The notes under the pieces were generated by a model, which was given only the letters and a program-made list of their open reading frames with translations, had not been told where the DNA came from and made no database searches. A program made the position numbers and the translations under genes. From assembly GCF_025336545.1 (NCBI RefSeq), contig NZ_JAODBU010000003.1:62001-126000 (forward strand): a stretch of DNA of 64,000 nucleotides, in the 5' to 3' direction. This document shows, one piece after another, positions 43,717 to 53,314 of the stretch. This DNA is from Eubacterium_U album (GTDB lineage Bacteria; Bacillota; Clostridia; Lachnospirales; Lachnospiraceae). How positions within the stretch are numbered: the stretch's first letter is position 1; each line of letters begins with the position of its first letter.

Positions 43717-44074
43717 TTCTACCCCTCCATGGTTTATTTAAATCTTTAAATATGGTTCCGCATTCAAATGCATCACACATATCGAAAAGTTCACCCCATT
43801 TTTGCCATGGAACAAATGCCATAGCCGGATTCATTTTATCAACATGATCAGTTCCTATGTCACAACCATCTTTATGACAAGGGCATGAATTCATTTCTTT
43901 ATCATGTTTATCATCTTTTTTATTAGGACCGGCATTCCTGCATGAAGAACAAGGCTGATTCATATTTCCACTCATTTGATTGCGACCACGGTACATATTG
44001 TTCATTCGTGCCTGATTGCTACATCTGCAGGGAGACATCTGGTTAGAATGCATATTACAATTTGTGCAGCTCAT
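43706..44074 (-). CDS. cotJA: Spore coat protein CotJA with Cys/Met-rich N-terminal extension
   Basis: The last ~40 residues (PAMAFVPWQKWGELFD...GTIFKDLNKPWRG) are a typical CotJA. About 80 extra residues in front are rich in Cys (CTNCNMH, CRCSNQ, CSSCRN, CPCHKDGC), Met and Asn. CotJA proteins are usually ~80 aa. The extension may bind metal or crosslink in the coat (inference). Confidence 0.88.
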   Translation of the reverse strand: MSCTNCNMHSNQMSPCRCSNQARMNNMYRGRNQMSGNMNQPCSSCRNAGPNKKDDKHDKEMNSCPCHKDGCDIGTDHVDKMNPAMAFVPWQKWGELFDMCDAFECGTIFKDLNKPWRGRNEE

Positions 44075-44205
44075 TTATACACCATCTTTCTAATGTTTAC
44101 ATTAGTATTTTATGCAAATAAAAATAAAAAGTTCTGAACATAGATATAGTTTTTTGTCACAAATTCGTTTATACTAGAAATAGTTTGACTTTTTAGGAGG
44201 AAATT

Positions 44206-45450
44206 ATGAGAAATTGTTTAGTTGCCCAGTCGGGCGGACCAACAGTAGCAATAAATGCAAGTCTTGCAGGAGTTATACAGGGAGCTATTGATAGTAAAGA
44301 ATTTTATAAAGTATATGGTTCAATTAATGGAGTTCAGGGACTTTTAAATTCAAGACTTATGGATTTGACACATAAAGTTGAGACAACTCCTATGTTTATA
44401 GAATTATTAAAAAAATCACCTTCAATGTATTTAGGATCATGTCGTTATCAGTTGCCTGATTATAAAGAGGATGATACACCATATGCGTATATCTTTAAAA
44501 AATTTGACGAATATGAAATAGATGCATTTTTCTATATTGGTGGAAACGATTCTATGGATACAGTTGATAAATTAAGCAAATATGCATTAGCAATAGGAAG
44601 TGATATTAAGATAATTGGAATTCCTAAGACAATCGATAATGACTTATGCGTAACAGACCATACTCCGGGATATGGTTCAGCAGCTAAATATATTGCATCA
44701 ACATTACTTGAAATAGGTCATGATACAAGCATATATCCAATTAATAGTGTTACTATTGTGGAAATTATGGGAAGAGATGCAGGGTGGCTTACAGGAGCAG
44801 CTGCATTGGCAAGAAACACATATAATGATGCACCGCATCTTATTTATTTGCCGGAAGTAGCTTTTAATAAAGATGAATTTATTGAAGATGTAAAGGCTGC
44901 TATGGATAAATATAATAACGTTGTAGTTGCTGTTTCAGAAGGAATAAAAGATGCAGATGGAAATTATATAAGTGCGACAAATGCTGTTGAAGATACATTT
45001 GGACACAGTCAGTTAAGTGGAACAGGGAAATGTCTTGAATATATTATAAAAGAAAATATTCAGGTTAAAGTTCGTTCAGTTGAAATAAATATTTTACAAA
45101 GAAGTGCAGCTCATATGTCATCAATTACAGATATAGGTGAAGCATTTAGATTAGGAAGACATGCAGTTAAATGTGCAATTGAAGGAAAGACAGGAATAAT
45201 GGTTACGTCTATTAGAAAAAATAATGAGCCTTATTCAATAGATATGGGTGAGACACCTGTTGAAAATGTAGCAGGACTTGTAAAACATGTACCAAGAGAA
45301 TGGATAAATGAACGTGGAAATAATGTTACACAGGAATTTATTGATTATGCATATCCTTTAATTTTAGGGGAGCCGGTTGTTAAATATCAGAGAGGCATAC
45401 CTGATTACCTTGACATATCACATTTATTCCCTAATAAATTTGACAATTAA
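44206..45450 (+). CDS. pfkA: 6-phosphofructokinase (PPi-type motifs)
   Basis: 414 residues beginning NCLVAQSGGPTVAINASLAG. The nucleotide-binding motif is GGNDSMDT and the catalytic motif PKTIDNDL, with GYGSAAKY. ATP enzymes have GGDGS and P(G/K)TIDND. The Asn-Asp variant and the ~410-aa length fit pyrophosphate-dependent or group III enzymes, so PPi may be the phosphoryl donor. AGGAGG ribosome site. Glycolytic, as is fba 3.4 kb downstream. Confidence 0.88.
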   Translation: MRNCLVAQSGGPTVAINASLAGVIQGAIDSKEFYKVYGSINGVQGLLNSRLMDLTHKVETTPMFIELLKKSPSMYLGSCRYQLPDYKEDDTPYAYIFKKFDEYEIDAFFYIGGNDSMDTVDKLSKYALAIGSDIKIIGIPKTIDNDLCVTDHTPGYGSAAKYIASTLLEIGHDTSIYPINSVTIVEIMGRDAGWLTGAAALARNTYNDAPHLIYLPEVAFNKDEFIEDVKAAMDKYNNVVVAVSEGIKDADGNYISATNAVEDTFGHSQLSGTGKCLEYIIKENIQVKVRSVEINILQRSAAHMSSITDIGEAFRLGRHAVKCAIEGKTGIMVTSIRKNNEPYSIDMGETPVENVAGLVKHVPREWINERGNNVTQEFIDYAYPLILGEPVVKYQRGIPDYLDISHLFPNKFDN

Positions 45451-45772
45451 AGTTAAAAAAATATAATAAAAAAATTTTATAAAATGAGAAAATGGGTAAG
45501 TTTAAAATAAAAAAACTTATTCATTTTTTTGATAAAAATTCAAAATATAACGTGTATAAAATGTTTGATAAAATAAGGCAAAATAATTAAAAAGAAGGAA
45601 AAAGTAAAAACGTTTTTAGAAAAACTAAAAAAAGAGTACTTTTAATTTAAAGTGAATACTTTTTATGACAAATTTTATGTGGTATATTTAAATTGGTATA
45701 ATGGCTGTTTATGAATTGATGAAATTTACAGATAGCATACAATATAAAATTAGGAAAAGGAGAAAATAAAGA
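45451..45772. other. Intergenic region upstream of the GH16 pair
   Basis: It contains a terminator for the phosphofructokinase gene (45489-45530: AAATGGGTAAGTTT / AAACTTATTCATTT, T7). Further on, a TATAAT near 45696 is probably the -10 for the GH16 genes. Long A tracts, no ORF. Confidence 0.55.
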
Positions 45773-47230
45773 ATGAAAGGGTTTAAAGAAAAATTATTAA
45801 CTGGAACATTAGCATTTACAATGGTATTAACTAGTGCAGCAGTTCAGTTTAATACAACAGAGGTTAAAGCAGACACTGCAGGAAGTGATTACAAACTCGT
45901 ATGGAGTGATGAATTTAATGGGACAGCTCTTAATACAGACAACTGGACATATGATTTAGGAAATGGAGGATCAAATGCAGGTTGGGGAAATAATGAAAAA
46001 GAGTATTACACAAACAGAACAGATAATGTCTATGTATCTGATGGAACATTAAAGATTACAGCATTAGAACAGAAATTTAATAGATATAATTATACATCAG
46101 GAAGAATCAAGACAGCAGGAAAACAGACTTTTAAATATGGACGTATGGAAGCAAGAATAAAACTTCCATCATTAAAAGGTGTGTGGCCGGCATTCTGGAT
46201 GCTTGGAGTTGATCAGAAAGGATGGCCATGGTGTGGGGAAATTGATATTTTAGAAGCATGGAATACAGATAATTTCGCACAGGGAGCTTTTCATTGGAAT
46301 ACAGGTGGAGAAAGTAATGCATATAGTCCAAATTATATTGCAAGACAGCTTAATGCAAGGTATACAGCATATAATTGGTACGATAAAACACAGTGGCATA
46401 TTTATGCAGTTGAATGGAATGATAAGAAAATAAATTATTTTGTAGATGATACATTATATTTTTCAGTTGATGTTACAAGTGCAGATAAAAAGGATGAAGC
46501 ATCTAAGTATTATTATTTCCTTTTAAATGTGGCAGTAGGTGGAAATCTTCCGGGAACAACTCCTACATATAACACTTTACCTGCGACAATGGAGGTGGAT
46601 TATGTAAGAGCTTATCAGAAAACAAGCAATCAGGGTGGAAATACAGCTACATGGACTGAACAAGGCGAGGTGCCTATACATACAGTTACATTTAAAGATG
46701 AAAATAAAGTAATGAGTACATTTACATGTTATGATGGTGAAACTCTTGAAATCCCAAGTGTATATGCCGGAGAAAATGGTTTTGAAGGCTGGTATACAAG
46801 TGATAATCAGAAAGCAATTAACACTATGAGAGTTAGAGGCAGTATTGAGTTGACTGCAAAATGGTCAGTACCACATAAGGTTGAACAGGATATTACAGAT
46901 AATAATAGAGATAATAATAGAGATAATAATAGAGATAATAATATAACTACTATGCCTTCAGTAAAAAAAGCTGTTATAAAGTCAGCCGTAAAGAAGAAAG
47001 GCAAAGCTGTCATCAAAATTAAAAAGATAGCTAAAGTTTCGGGTTATCAGTTGAATGTGGCACGGAATGTTAAATTTAAAAAAGTGAAAACTATAAACAC
47101 AAAGAAAACAACTGTAATTGTCAAAAAAATAAAGTCAAATAAGAAATATTATGTTAGAGTCAGAGCTTATAAAGTAGTGAATGGTACTAAAGTATATGGA
47201 AAATGGAGTAAAGTAAGAAAAGTAAAATAA
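45773..47230 (+). CDS. Secreted GH16 beta-glucanase with InlB-like and FN3-like modules (1)
   Basis: Signal peptide to ~34, GH16 catalytic domain (about 35-285) with GEIDILEAW containing the catalytic Glu pair, then an InlB/Flg_new-type beta-repeat (HTVTFKDENK...GFEGWYTSDNQK). An (Arg-)Asp-Asn-Asn linker from a 12-nt tandem repeat follows, and a Lys-rich FN3-like end (KVYGKWSKVRKVK). Degrades laminarin- or lichenan-type beta-glucans outside the cell. No LPXTG; the basic terminal module may hold it to the wall. Followed 82 nt later by a close paralogue. Confidence 0.9.
   Translation: MKGFKEKLLTGTLAFTMVLTSAAVQFNTTEVKADTAGSDYKLVWSDEFNGTALNTDNWTYDLGNGGSNAGWGNNEKEYYTNRTDNVYVSDGTLKITALEQKFNRYNYTSGRIKTAGKQTFKYGRMEARIKLPSLKGVWPAFWMLGVDQKGWPWCGEIDILEAWNTDNFAQGAFHWNTGGESNAYSPNYIARQLNARYTAYNWYDKTQWHIYAVEWNDKKINYFVDDTLYFSVDVTSADKKDEASKYYYFLLNVAVGGNLPGTTPTYNTLPATMEVDYVRAYQKTSNQGGNTATWTEQGEVPIHTVTFKDENKVMSTFTCYDGETLEIPSVYAGENGFEGWYTSDNQKAINTMRVRGSIELTAKWSVPHKVEQDITDNNRDNNRDNNRDNNITTMPSVKKAVIKSAVKKKGKAVIKIKKIAKVSGYQLNVARNVKFKKVKTINTKKTTVIVKKIKSNKKYYVRVRAYKVVNGTKVYGKWSKVRKVK
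46898..46943 (+). repeat. 12-nt tandem repeat (gataataataga), about 4 units
   Basis: In-frame microsatellite coding DNNR units in the GH16 linker; copy number can vary by slippage without a frameshift. Confidence 0.85.
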
Positions 47231-47312
47231 TCTTTTGATATGTTCTATAATAAAAAATATGCTAAGAGCAAAATAAAAACATAGAAGTACAATTTAAAAG
47301 TAGGAGAACATT

Positions 47313-48743
47313 ATGAGAAAATTAATGAACAAAGTAATAGGTACAACTCTAGCAATAGCGATGGTTGTTACATGCATGCCGGTGGCAAATGTAAAAAATG
47401 TTCATGCAGCAGAAAAAAAGAATACAGCATATAAGCTTGTATGGAGTGATGAATTTAATGGAACATCACTTAATATGAATAACTGGAATTATAATATTGG
47501 AAATAGTGGAACAGACGGAAAAAATCCAGGCTGGGGAAACAATGAATTAGAATATTATACAGATAGTGAAAAGAATGTAAGTGTTTCAGACGGAACATTG
47601 AAAATAACAGCAATTGAAGAAAAAACAGTTGATCCAAAAAATTCTAAAGTTACATATTCTTATACATCAGGTAGAATAACAACAGCTGGAAAACAGGATT
47701 TTCAGTATGGCAGAATGGAAGCAAGAATAAAACTTCCATCATTAAAAGGTGTATGGCCGGCATTTTGGATGCTTGGAGTTAATCAGAAAGGATGGCCATG
47801 GTGTGGAGAAATTGATATTTTGGAAGCGTGGAATACAATTAGCTTTGCACAGGGAGCCTTTCATTGGAATGCAGGAGTTGGAGATGACAGTCCATATGAT
47901 AACAAATATGTTTCCGGTCAGTTGAATGCTTCATATTCAAGATATAACTGGTATGACAAAACGCAGTGGCACATTTATGCAGTTGAATGGGACAATGAAT
48001 ATATACATTATTTTGTAGATGATGTTGAATTTTATAAAGTAAATATTTCAACAGCAGATAAAAAAGACGAAGGAATGAAATCATATTACTTCTTATTGAA
48101 TATGGCAGTTGGAGGAAATCTTCCGGGAGTAGCACCTGATGCAGGAACACTTCCGGCAACAATGGAAGTAGATTATGTCAGAGCATATCAGAGAACAAGT
48201 GATAATGGAACCAATTCGGCAAAATGGACAGAACAGAATCAGGTTCCTACATATCAGATAACCATGAAAGATGGAAAGAAGACTGTGTCAAATGTTAATG
48301 CATATGACGGAGAAACACTTGATTTGCCTGTTTTAACAAAAAAAAGATATACATTTAACGGCTGGTACACAAGTGACGGAAAAGAAATAACAGAAAAGTA
48401 CAGAGTAAGGCAGAATACAACTATAGTAGCTAAATGGACAAAGGTAACTGTAAAGCAGCCTAAATTAACAAAATTAGTTAATAAAAAGAAAGGCACTATT
48501 TATGCTAAATATAGTATAAAAGGAAAAAAAGCAGATAGTCCAAAGGGTTACCAGATAAAATATGGAACAAACAAAAAGTTGAAAAAAGGAAAAGTTACTT
48601 CAACAACTTCAAAAAATATTACTATTCCATTTTTGAAATCAGGTAAGACTTATTATGTTAAGGTAAGAGGCTATAAATTGGATTCAAAAAACAAAAAAGT
48701 ATTTGGAAAATGGAGTAAAATAAAATCAATTACCGTAAAATAA
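47313..48743 (+). CDS. Secreted GH16 beta-glucanase with InlB-like and FN3-like modules (2)
   Basis: Same architecture as the preceding gene: signal peptide (~1-32), GH16 domain with GEIDILEAW (~165), InlB-like repeat (YQITMKDGKK...FNGWYTSDGKE), and an FN3-like end (KVFGKWSKIKSITVK). The block YGRMEARIKLPSLKGVWPAF is identical in the two, so they arose by tandem duplication and diverged at linker and C-terminus. AGTAGGAGA ribosome site. Confidence 0.9.
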   Translation: MRKLMNKVIGTTLAIAMVVTCMPVANVKNVHAAEKKNTAYKLVWSDEFNGTSLNMNNWNYNIGNSGTDGKNPGWGNNELEYYTDSEKNVSVSDGTLKITAIEEKTVDPKNSKVTYSYTSGRITTAGKQDFQYGRMEARIKLPSLKGVWPAFWMLGVNQKGWPWCGEIDILEAWNTISFAQGAFHWNAGVGDDSPYDNKYVSGQLNASYSRYNWYDKTQWHIYAVEWDNEYIHYFVDDVEFYKVNISTADKKDEGMKSYYFLLNMAVGGNLPGVAPDAGTLPATMEVDYVRAYQRTSDNGTNSAKWTEQNQVPTYQITMKDGKKTVSNVNAYDGETLDLPVLTKKRYTFNGWYTSDGKEITEKYRVRQNTTIVAKWTKVTVKQPKLTKLVNKKKGTIYAKYSIKGKKADSPKGYQIKYGTNKKLKKGKVTSTTSKNITIPFLKSGKTYYVKVRGYKLDSKNKKVFGKWSKIKSITVK

Positions 48744-48876
48744 GAAAAAACACAGGGTAAAATTAGTAAAACTAATGGTTTTAAATAAGAAATATGTTTG
48801 CAATACTCTGAAAATGGGGTATAATAAACACGGTTAGAAAAAATCTCTATAAATATAAAACATACGGAGGTACAAT

Positions 48877-49746
48877 ATGTTAGTTTCAGCAAAAGAAATG
48901 TTAGAAAAAGCAAAAGCAGGTCATTATGCTGTAGGACAGTTCAACATCAACAATCTTGAATGGACAAAGTCAATTCTTTTAACAGCAGAAGAATTAAAGA
49001 GCCCTGTTATTTTAGGTGTATCTGAAGGTGCAGGAAAGTACATGACAGGATTTAAGACAGTAGCTGCTATGGTTAAGGCTATGGATGAAGAATTAGGAAT
49101 TACAGTTCCTGTAGCTCTTCACTTAGATCACGGAACATACGAAGGATGTTATAAATGTATTAAGGCAGGATTTACATCTATTATGTTTGATGGTTCACAT
49201 TATCCAATTGAAGAGAACATTGCTAAGACAAAAGAATTAGTAGCAGTAGCTCATAATATGGATATGTCAATTGAAGCAGAAGTTGGTTCAATTGGTGGTG
49301 AAGAAGATGGAGTTATCGGAAGAGGCGAATGTGCTGACCCTGATGAATGTAAGGCAGTAGCTGATCTTGGTGTAGATATGCTTGCAGCAGGTATCGGTAA
49401 CATTCATGGAAAATATCCTGAAAACTGGGAAGGACTTAGTTTTGAAACTCTTGATGCAATTCAGCAGAAGACAGGAATTATGCCATTAGTTCTTCATGGT
49501 GGTACAGGTATCCCAGCAGATATGATTAAGAAAGCAATTGATCTTGGTGTATCTAAGATTAACGTTAATACAGAATGTCAGTTATCATTTGCTGATGCAA
49601 CAAGAAAGTACATCGAAGCAGGAAAGGACTTAGAAGGAAAAGGATTTGATCCTCGTAAGTTACTTGCTCCAGGTGCAGAAGCTATTAGAGCAACAGTAAA
49701 AGAAAAAATGGAATTATTCGGTTCAGTTGGAAAGGCTTTTGAATAG
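48877..49746 (+). CDS. fba: Class II fructose-1,6-bisphosphate aldolase
   Basis: 289 residues with class II zinc-site motifs: VPVALHLDHGT, GFTSIMFDGSHYPIEENI, EAEVGSIGGEEDG, GIGNIHGKYP and VLHGGTGIP. Glycolysis/gluconeogenesis. Good promoter upstream (TTGCAA near 48796, TATAAT ~16 nt on), ACGGAGGT ribosome site. The GC-rich stem 49809-49832 after it is a likely terminator. Confidence 0.95.
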   Translation: MLVSAKEMLEKAKAGHYAVGQFNINNLEWTKSILLTAEELKSPVILGVSEGAGKYMTGFKTVAAMVKAMDEELGITVPVALHLDHGTYEGCYKCIKAGFTSIMFDGSHYPIEENIAKTKELVAVAHNMDMSIEAEVGSIGGEEDGVIGRGECADPDECKAVADLGVDMLAAGIGNIHGKYPENWEGLSFETLDAIQQKTGIMPLVLHGGTGIPADMIKKAIDLGVSKINVNTECQLSFADATRKYIEAGKDLEGKGFDPRKLLAPGAEAIRATVKEKMELFGSVGKAFE

Positions 49747-49808
49747 GCATATAACAGACCGGGCATCCTGAAATATATTTTTAGGAAGCACATAATATTA
49801 GTAACAAT

Positions 49809-49837
49809 GGGCTCCTGCTTGAAGCGGGAGCCTTTAA
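49809..49837 (+). terminator. Terminator after fba
   Basis: GGCTCCTGCTT/GAAGCGGGAGCC hairpin with a short TTTAATAATATTT end; an imperfect T tract. Confidence 0.65.
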
Positions 49838-49870
49838 TAATATTTAGGATTTAAAAGAGTATTTTATTGT

Positions 49871-50824
49871 ATGAATAGAAAAGAATTTGTAGATAATAAA
49901 ATAGAAAATAATATCAAAATAAGAGATAATAAAATAGATGATGAATTAAGGATAGGATTTGATTCTGAAAAGAAAGAAAATACTGAAAAGAAAGAAAATA
50001 CTGAAAATAAGAAAAACAAAATATCAGGAATTGCATATAACATAGTGAGGGTAATAGCATTTACCGTTGCCGGTATAGCATTTGGATATGCATCATATGA
50101 ATTGATGGATTCATATTTGGATTATACAGCAGCTCAGGAAAAATATAGTGCAGTTGATGAAATGTTTAATCAGATACAGAGTACAGAACAGACGGCAGAT
50201 ACGTCAGATACAGCTCAGACAGCTAGTAGTGCAGAATACCAGGGAACAATAACCAAATGGGTATGGGACTATGATGCAATGTTAAAATATAATGATGAGT
50301 CAAAAGGATATATTAAACTTGATGGCACAAGAATTCAGTACCCTATAGTTCAGCATAGTGATAACGATTATTACTTGGTAAAAGGTTCAGATAAAGTGGC
50401 AAATGGTGGTGGAGCTATTTTTATGGATTCACGTTGTGGAGGACTTGATGCCAGAATGAGTGTTGTGTATGGACACAACATGATGGATGGTTCAATGTTT
50501 CACGACTTAATGAAATTTTCAAAAGAAGATTTTTGCAAGAAAAATCAGACATTTGATGTTTATGTGGGACATCGTCATTATATTTATCACGTATTTTCGT
50601 CATTTAGAACTAAGGCAGATAATGAAGATATATATAAGTTTGGCTTTAAAGATGATGATGAGTTTGCTAAATGGATTAAGAAGACTTATGACAAGAGTAA
50701 TTTCAAGTATGACAGTAAAATGCCAGGTGTATCAGACAAGATTTTGATATGTTCTACTTGTGTGGATAACAATGGTAACAGAATGGTTGTATGTATGTAC
50801 AGAGGGGAAGAAGTAGTGGATTAG
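49871..50824 (+). CDS. srtB: Class B sortase
   Basis: Cytoplasmic Lys/Glu-rich N-terminus (~60 aa), one membrane helix (~60-78), Thr/Ser/Gln linker, then a sortase B domain: YPIVQHSDNDYYL, VYGHNMMDGSMF with the catalytic His, ICSTCV with the catalytic Cys, and VVCMYRGEEV with the Arg. Anchors surface proteins to peptidoglycan. No clear NPQTN-type or LPXTG substrate is encoded in this window. Confidence 0.9.
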   Translation: MNRKEFVDNKIENNIKIRDNKIDDELRIGFDSEKKENTEKKENTENKKNKISGIAYNIVRVIAFTVAGIAFGYASYELMDSYLDYTAAQEKYSAVDEMFNQIQSTEQTADTSDTAQTASSAEYQGTITKWVWDYDAMLKYNDESKGYIKLDGTRIQYPIVQHSDNDYYLVKGSDKVANGGGAIFMDSRCGGLDARMSVVYGHNMMDGSMFHDLMKFSKEDFCKKNQTFDVYVGHRHYIYHVFSSFRTKADNEDIYKFGFKDDDEFAKWIKKTYDKSNFKYDSKMPGVSDKILICSTCVDNNGNRMVVCMYRGEEVVD

Positions 50825-50886
50825 TGTAAACTAACTTAATTTTATTAAGTAATACTTAAAAAAATAAGGGATTTTAGGGAATGGTA

Positions 50887-51002
50887 TTGATTTTTATTAA
50901 GAAATAGTGTAACTTATATATCGACGAGGGAAACCTCACCGCTAAATGAGATTAAGAACAAGGGCGTTCTTCAAAGAATTATTTGGAGAAAAGCCTTTTT
51001 TT
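50887..51002 (+). promoter_or_regulatory. Attenuator leader of glutamine synthetase III (ANTAR-type candidate)
   Basis: Possible promoter TTGATT/TAACTT (50887-50915). The leader then folds as GAGG-GAAA-CCTC (50926-50937) or the alternative CTCA/TGAG, then AAGAAC-[AAGGGC]-GTTCTT (50954-50971), whose hexaloop has A at 1 and G at 4. An intrinsic terminator (GGCGTTCTTC pairing with GGAGAAAAGCC, then T7 to 51002) shares GTTCTT with that hairpin, so the two exclude each other. ANTAR proteins bind paired AxxGxx hexaloops and are known to control nitrogen genes in clostridia. The first hexaloop hairpin is not convincing, so the regulator class is uncertain; attenuation is well supported. Confidence 0.6.
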
Positions 51003-51096
51003 ATTACAAGGCTAAAGACATATAGAGTGGACAGAGTAAATGCCTTTTTAAATTAGCGGAATGAAAAATAGTTAAGTATAGAAAGGAACAGACACT

Positions 51097-53187
51097 ATGG
51101 GAGTTAATGTATCAGAAGTATTTGGACAGAATGTATTCGATGAATCAGTAATGAAGAATCGTTTACCTGAAGCAACTTACAATGAAATTAAGAAAATTAT
51201 GCACGAAGGTGGAGATATCACAATGGATATCGCAAACATCGTTGCACAGGCTATGAAGGAATGGGCTGTTGAAAAAGGTGCTACACATTATACACATGTA
51301 TTCCAGCCATATATCATTTCAGTAGGAGCTGAAAAACATGATTCCTTCGCATCATTACCAACAGATGGTAAGATTGATAATACATTTACAGGAAAAGATT
51401 TATTAATGGGAGAACCTGATGCATCATCATTCCCATCAGGTGGATTGAGACAGACATGTGGAGCAAGAGGTTATACAGCATGGGATGTTACATCACCTGC
51501 TTACATAAAAGATGATACACTTTGCATTCCAACAGCATTTTGCTCATACACAGGTGAATCACTTGATACAAAGACACCTTTACTTAAAGCAATGCATGCA
51601 GTAAGTAAATATGGTATAAGACTTTTAAGATTATTAGGAAATACAACATCAAGAAGAGTTCTTTCATATGTTGGTCCTGAACAGGAATATTTCTTAATTC
51701 CTGAAGATTTATATGAACAGAGACCTGACCTTAAATTCTCAGGACGTACACTTTTCGGTGCTATGCCTCCAAAAGGACAGGAAATGTCAGATCAGTATTT
51801 TGGTGATATTAGAGAAAAAGTTAAGAAATTTATGTCAGACGTTGATGAACAGTTATGGAAATTAGGAATCACAGCAAAGACACAGCATAATGAAGTTGCT
51901 CCTTGTCAGCATGAAATTGCACCTATTTTCTCAGTTTCAAATGTAGCATTAGATAATAACTACTTAGTAATGAACGTATTAAAGAAGACAGCTAAGAAGT
52001 ATGGATTAGTTTGTTTATTACATGAAAAACCATTTGATGGAATTAATGGCTCAGGTAAACACAACAACTGGTCGCTTACAACAGATGACGGAATTAACTT
52101 ATTCAAACCAGGTAAAGAACCTGAAAATAATAAAGTATTCCAGTTAGTACTTGCATGCCTTATGTCAGCAGTTGACAAACATGCAGTATTGCTTAGAACA
52201 GCCGCTTCTAACACAGGTAACGATCACAGATTAGGAGCAAATGAAGCACCACCTGCAATCATTTCTATTTATTTAGGAGATCAGGTTGGAGATGTAGTAG
52301 ATCAGATTATTAAGACTGGAAAAGCTACTTCAAGCCTTCATTCAGGTGTAATTGATTTTGGTATTAACAAACTTCCTGTATTAGAAAAGGATCCTACAGA
52401 TAGAAACAGAACATCACCATTTGCATTTACAGGTAACAGATTCGAATTCAGAATGGTTGCTTCATCAAACTCAATTGGTGATACAAATACAGTACTTAGT
52501 GCAATGATGGCAGAAGCATTTGCAGATGCAATTGATGCTCTTACAGGTGCTGAAGATTTAGATAAAGCTGTAGAAGAATATACAGTAAAACTTATGAGAG
52601 AACATGAAAGAATTATCTTCAATGGAAACGGTTATTCAGCAGAATGGCCTGTAGAAGCTGAAAAGAGAGGACTTCCAAACTGCAAGTCTATCGTAGATGC
52701 AATTCCTTCATTAGTAGCTGATTCAACAGTTAAGATGTATGAAAGATTCAATATTATGTCTAAGGCAGAACTTGAAGCTCGTAAGGAAATCTTATTTGAA
52801 CAGTATGCAGGAGTAAGAAATATCGAAGCTTTAACTATGATTGATATGGCAAGCAAGATGTTTATTCCATCAGTTGTATACTATACAAAAGAACTTGCTG
52901 ATACAGCAATTGCAGTAAAAGAGGCAGGAGCAGATGCTTCAACTCAGATAGAATTATTAAATGCTGTAATAGCTAAGTTAAATGAAGCTAAAGCAGGATT
53001 AGAAGACTTAAAGAAGGCAACAGCTAAGGCTCAGAGCATTGATGACAATCAGGAAAAGGCAGAAAGCTACAAGTCAGAAGTAATGGCAGCAATGGCAGAA
53101 CTTAGAAAACCTGTAGATGAACTTGAAATGATTGTAGACAAAGAAGTATGGCCGGTACCTTCATATGGAGATATTTTATTCTACTAA
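51097..53187 (+). CDS. glnA: Glutamine synthetase type III
   Basis: ATP-dependent ammonia assimilation into glutamine. 696 residues, the large GSIII form (normal ~700) rather than the ~450-aa GSI. Motifs: DASSFPSGGLRQT, GPEQEYFLI, KTQHNEVAPCQHEIAP, NGSGKHNNWSLTT and FRMVASSNSIGDTN. The C-terminal ~100 residues are helical (coiled, Ala/Glu/Lys-rich). GAAAGGAA ribosome site; preceded by an attenuator. Confidence 0.95.
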   Translation: MGVNVSEVFGQNVFDESVMKNRLPEATYNEIKKIMHEGGDITMDIANIVAQAMKEWAVEKGATHYTHVFQPYIISVGAEKHDSFASLPTDGKIDNTFTGKDLLMGEPDASSFPSGGLRQTCGARGYTAWDVTSPAYIKDDTLCIPTAFCSYTGESLDTKTPLLKAMHAVSKYGIRLLRLLGNTTSRRVLSYVGPEQEYFLIPEDLYEQRPDLKFSGRTLFGAMPPKGQEMSDQYFGDIREKVKKFMSDVDEQLWKLGITAKTQHNEVAPCQHEIAPIFSVSNVALDNNYLVMNVLKKTAKKYGLVCLLHEKPFDGINGSGKHNNWSLTTDDGINLFKPGKEPENNKVFQLVLACLMSAVDKHAVLLRTAASNTGNDHRLGANEAPPAIISIYLGDQVGDVVDQIIKTGKATSSLHSGVIDFGINKLPVLEKDPTDRNRTSPFAFTGNRFEFRMVASSNSIGDTNTVLSAMMAEAFADAIDALTGAEDLDKAVEEYTVKLMREHERIIFNGNGYSAEWPVEAEKRGLPNCKSIVDAIPSLVADSTVKMYERFNIMSKAELEARKEILFEQYAGVRNIEALTMIDMASKMFIPSVVYYTKELADTAIAVKEAGADASTQIELLNAVIAKLNEAKAGLEDLKKATAKAQSIDDNQEKAESYKSEVMAAMAELRKPVDELEMIVDKEVWPVPSYGDILFY

Positions 53188-53215
53188 AATCAAAAACTAA
53201 ATATGATAAATAGCG

Positions 53216-53254
53216 AAAGTGCACCGAAAGAATGAAAACTTCCGGTGCACTTTT
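53216..53254. terminator. Terminator between glnA and the symporter gene
   Basis: AAGTGCACCG / CGGTGCACTT hairpin with TTTT on the + side and A-rich 5' side; serves convergent genes. Confidence 0.75.
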
Positions 53255-53314
53255 GATTTGAGTGGCAAGCAGCGCGAGCGTAAATTTCAATAAATATATC
53301 AGGACCTTTCAGCC

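Noticed and set aside
51960..52856. Antisense ORFs inside glnA and other long genes
   Set aside because: Shadow frames of a highly biased coding strand; no ribosome sites and no coherent protein features.
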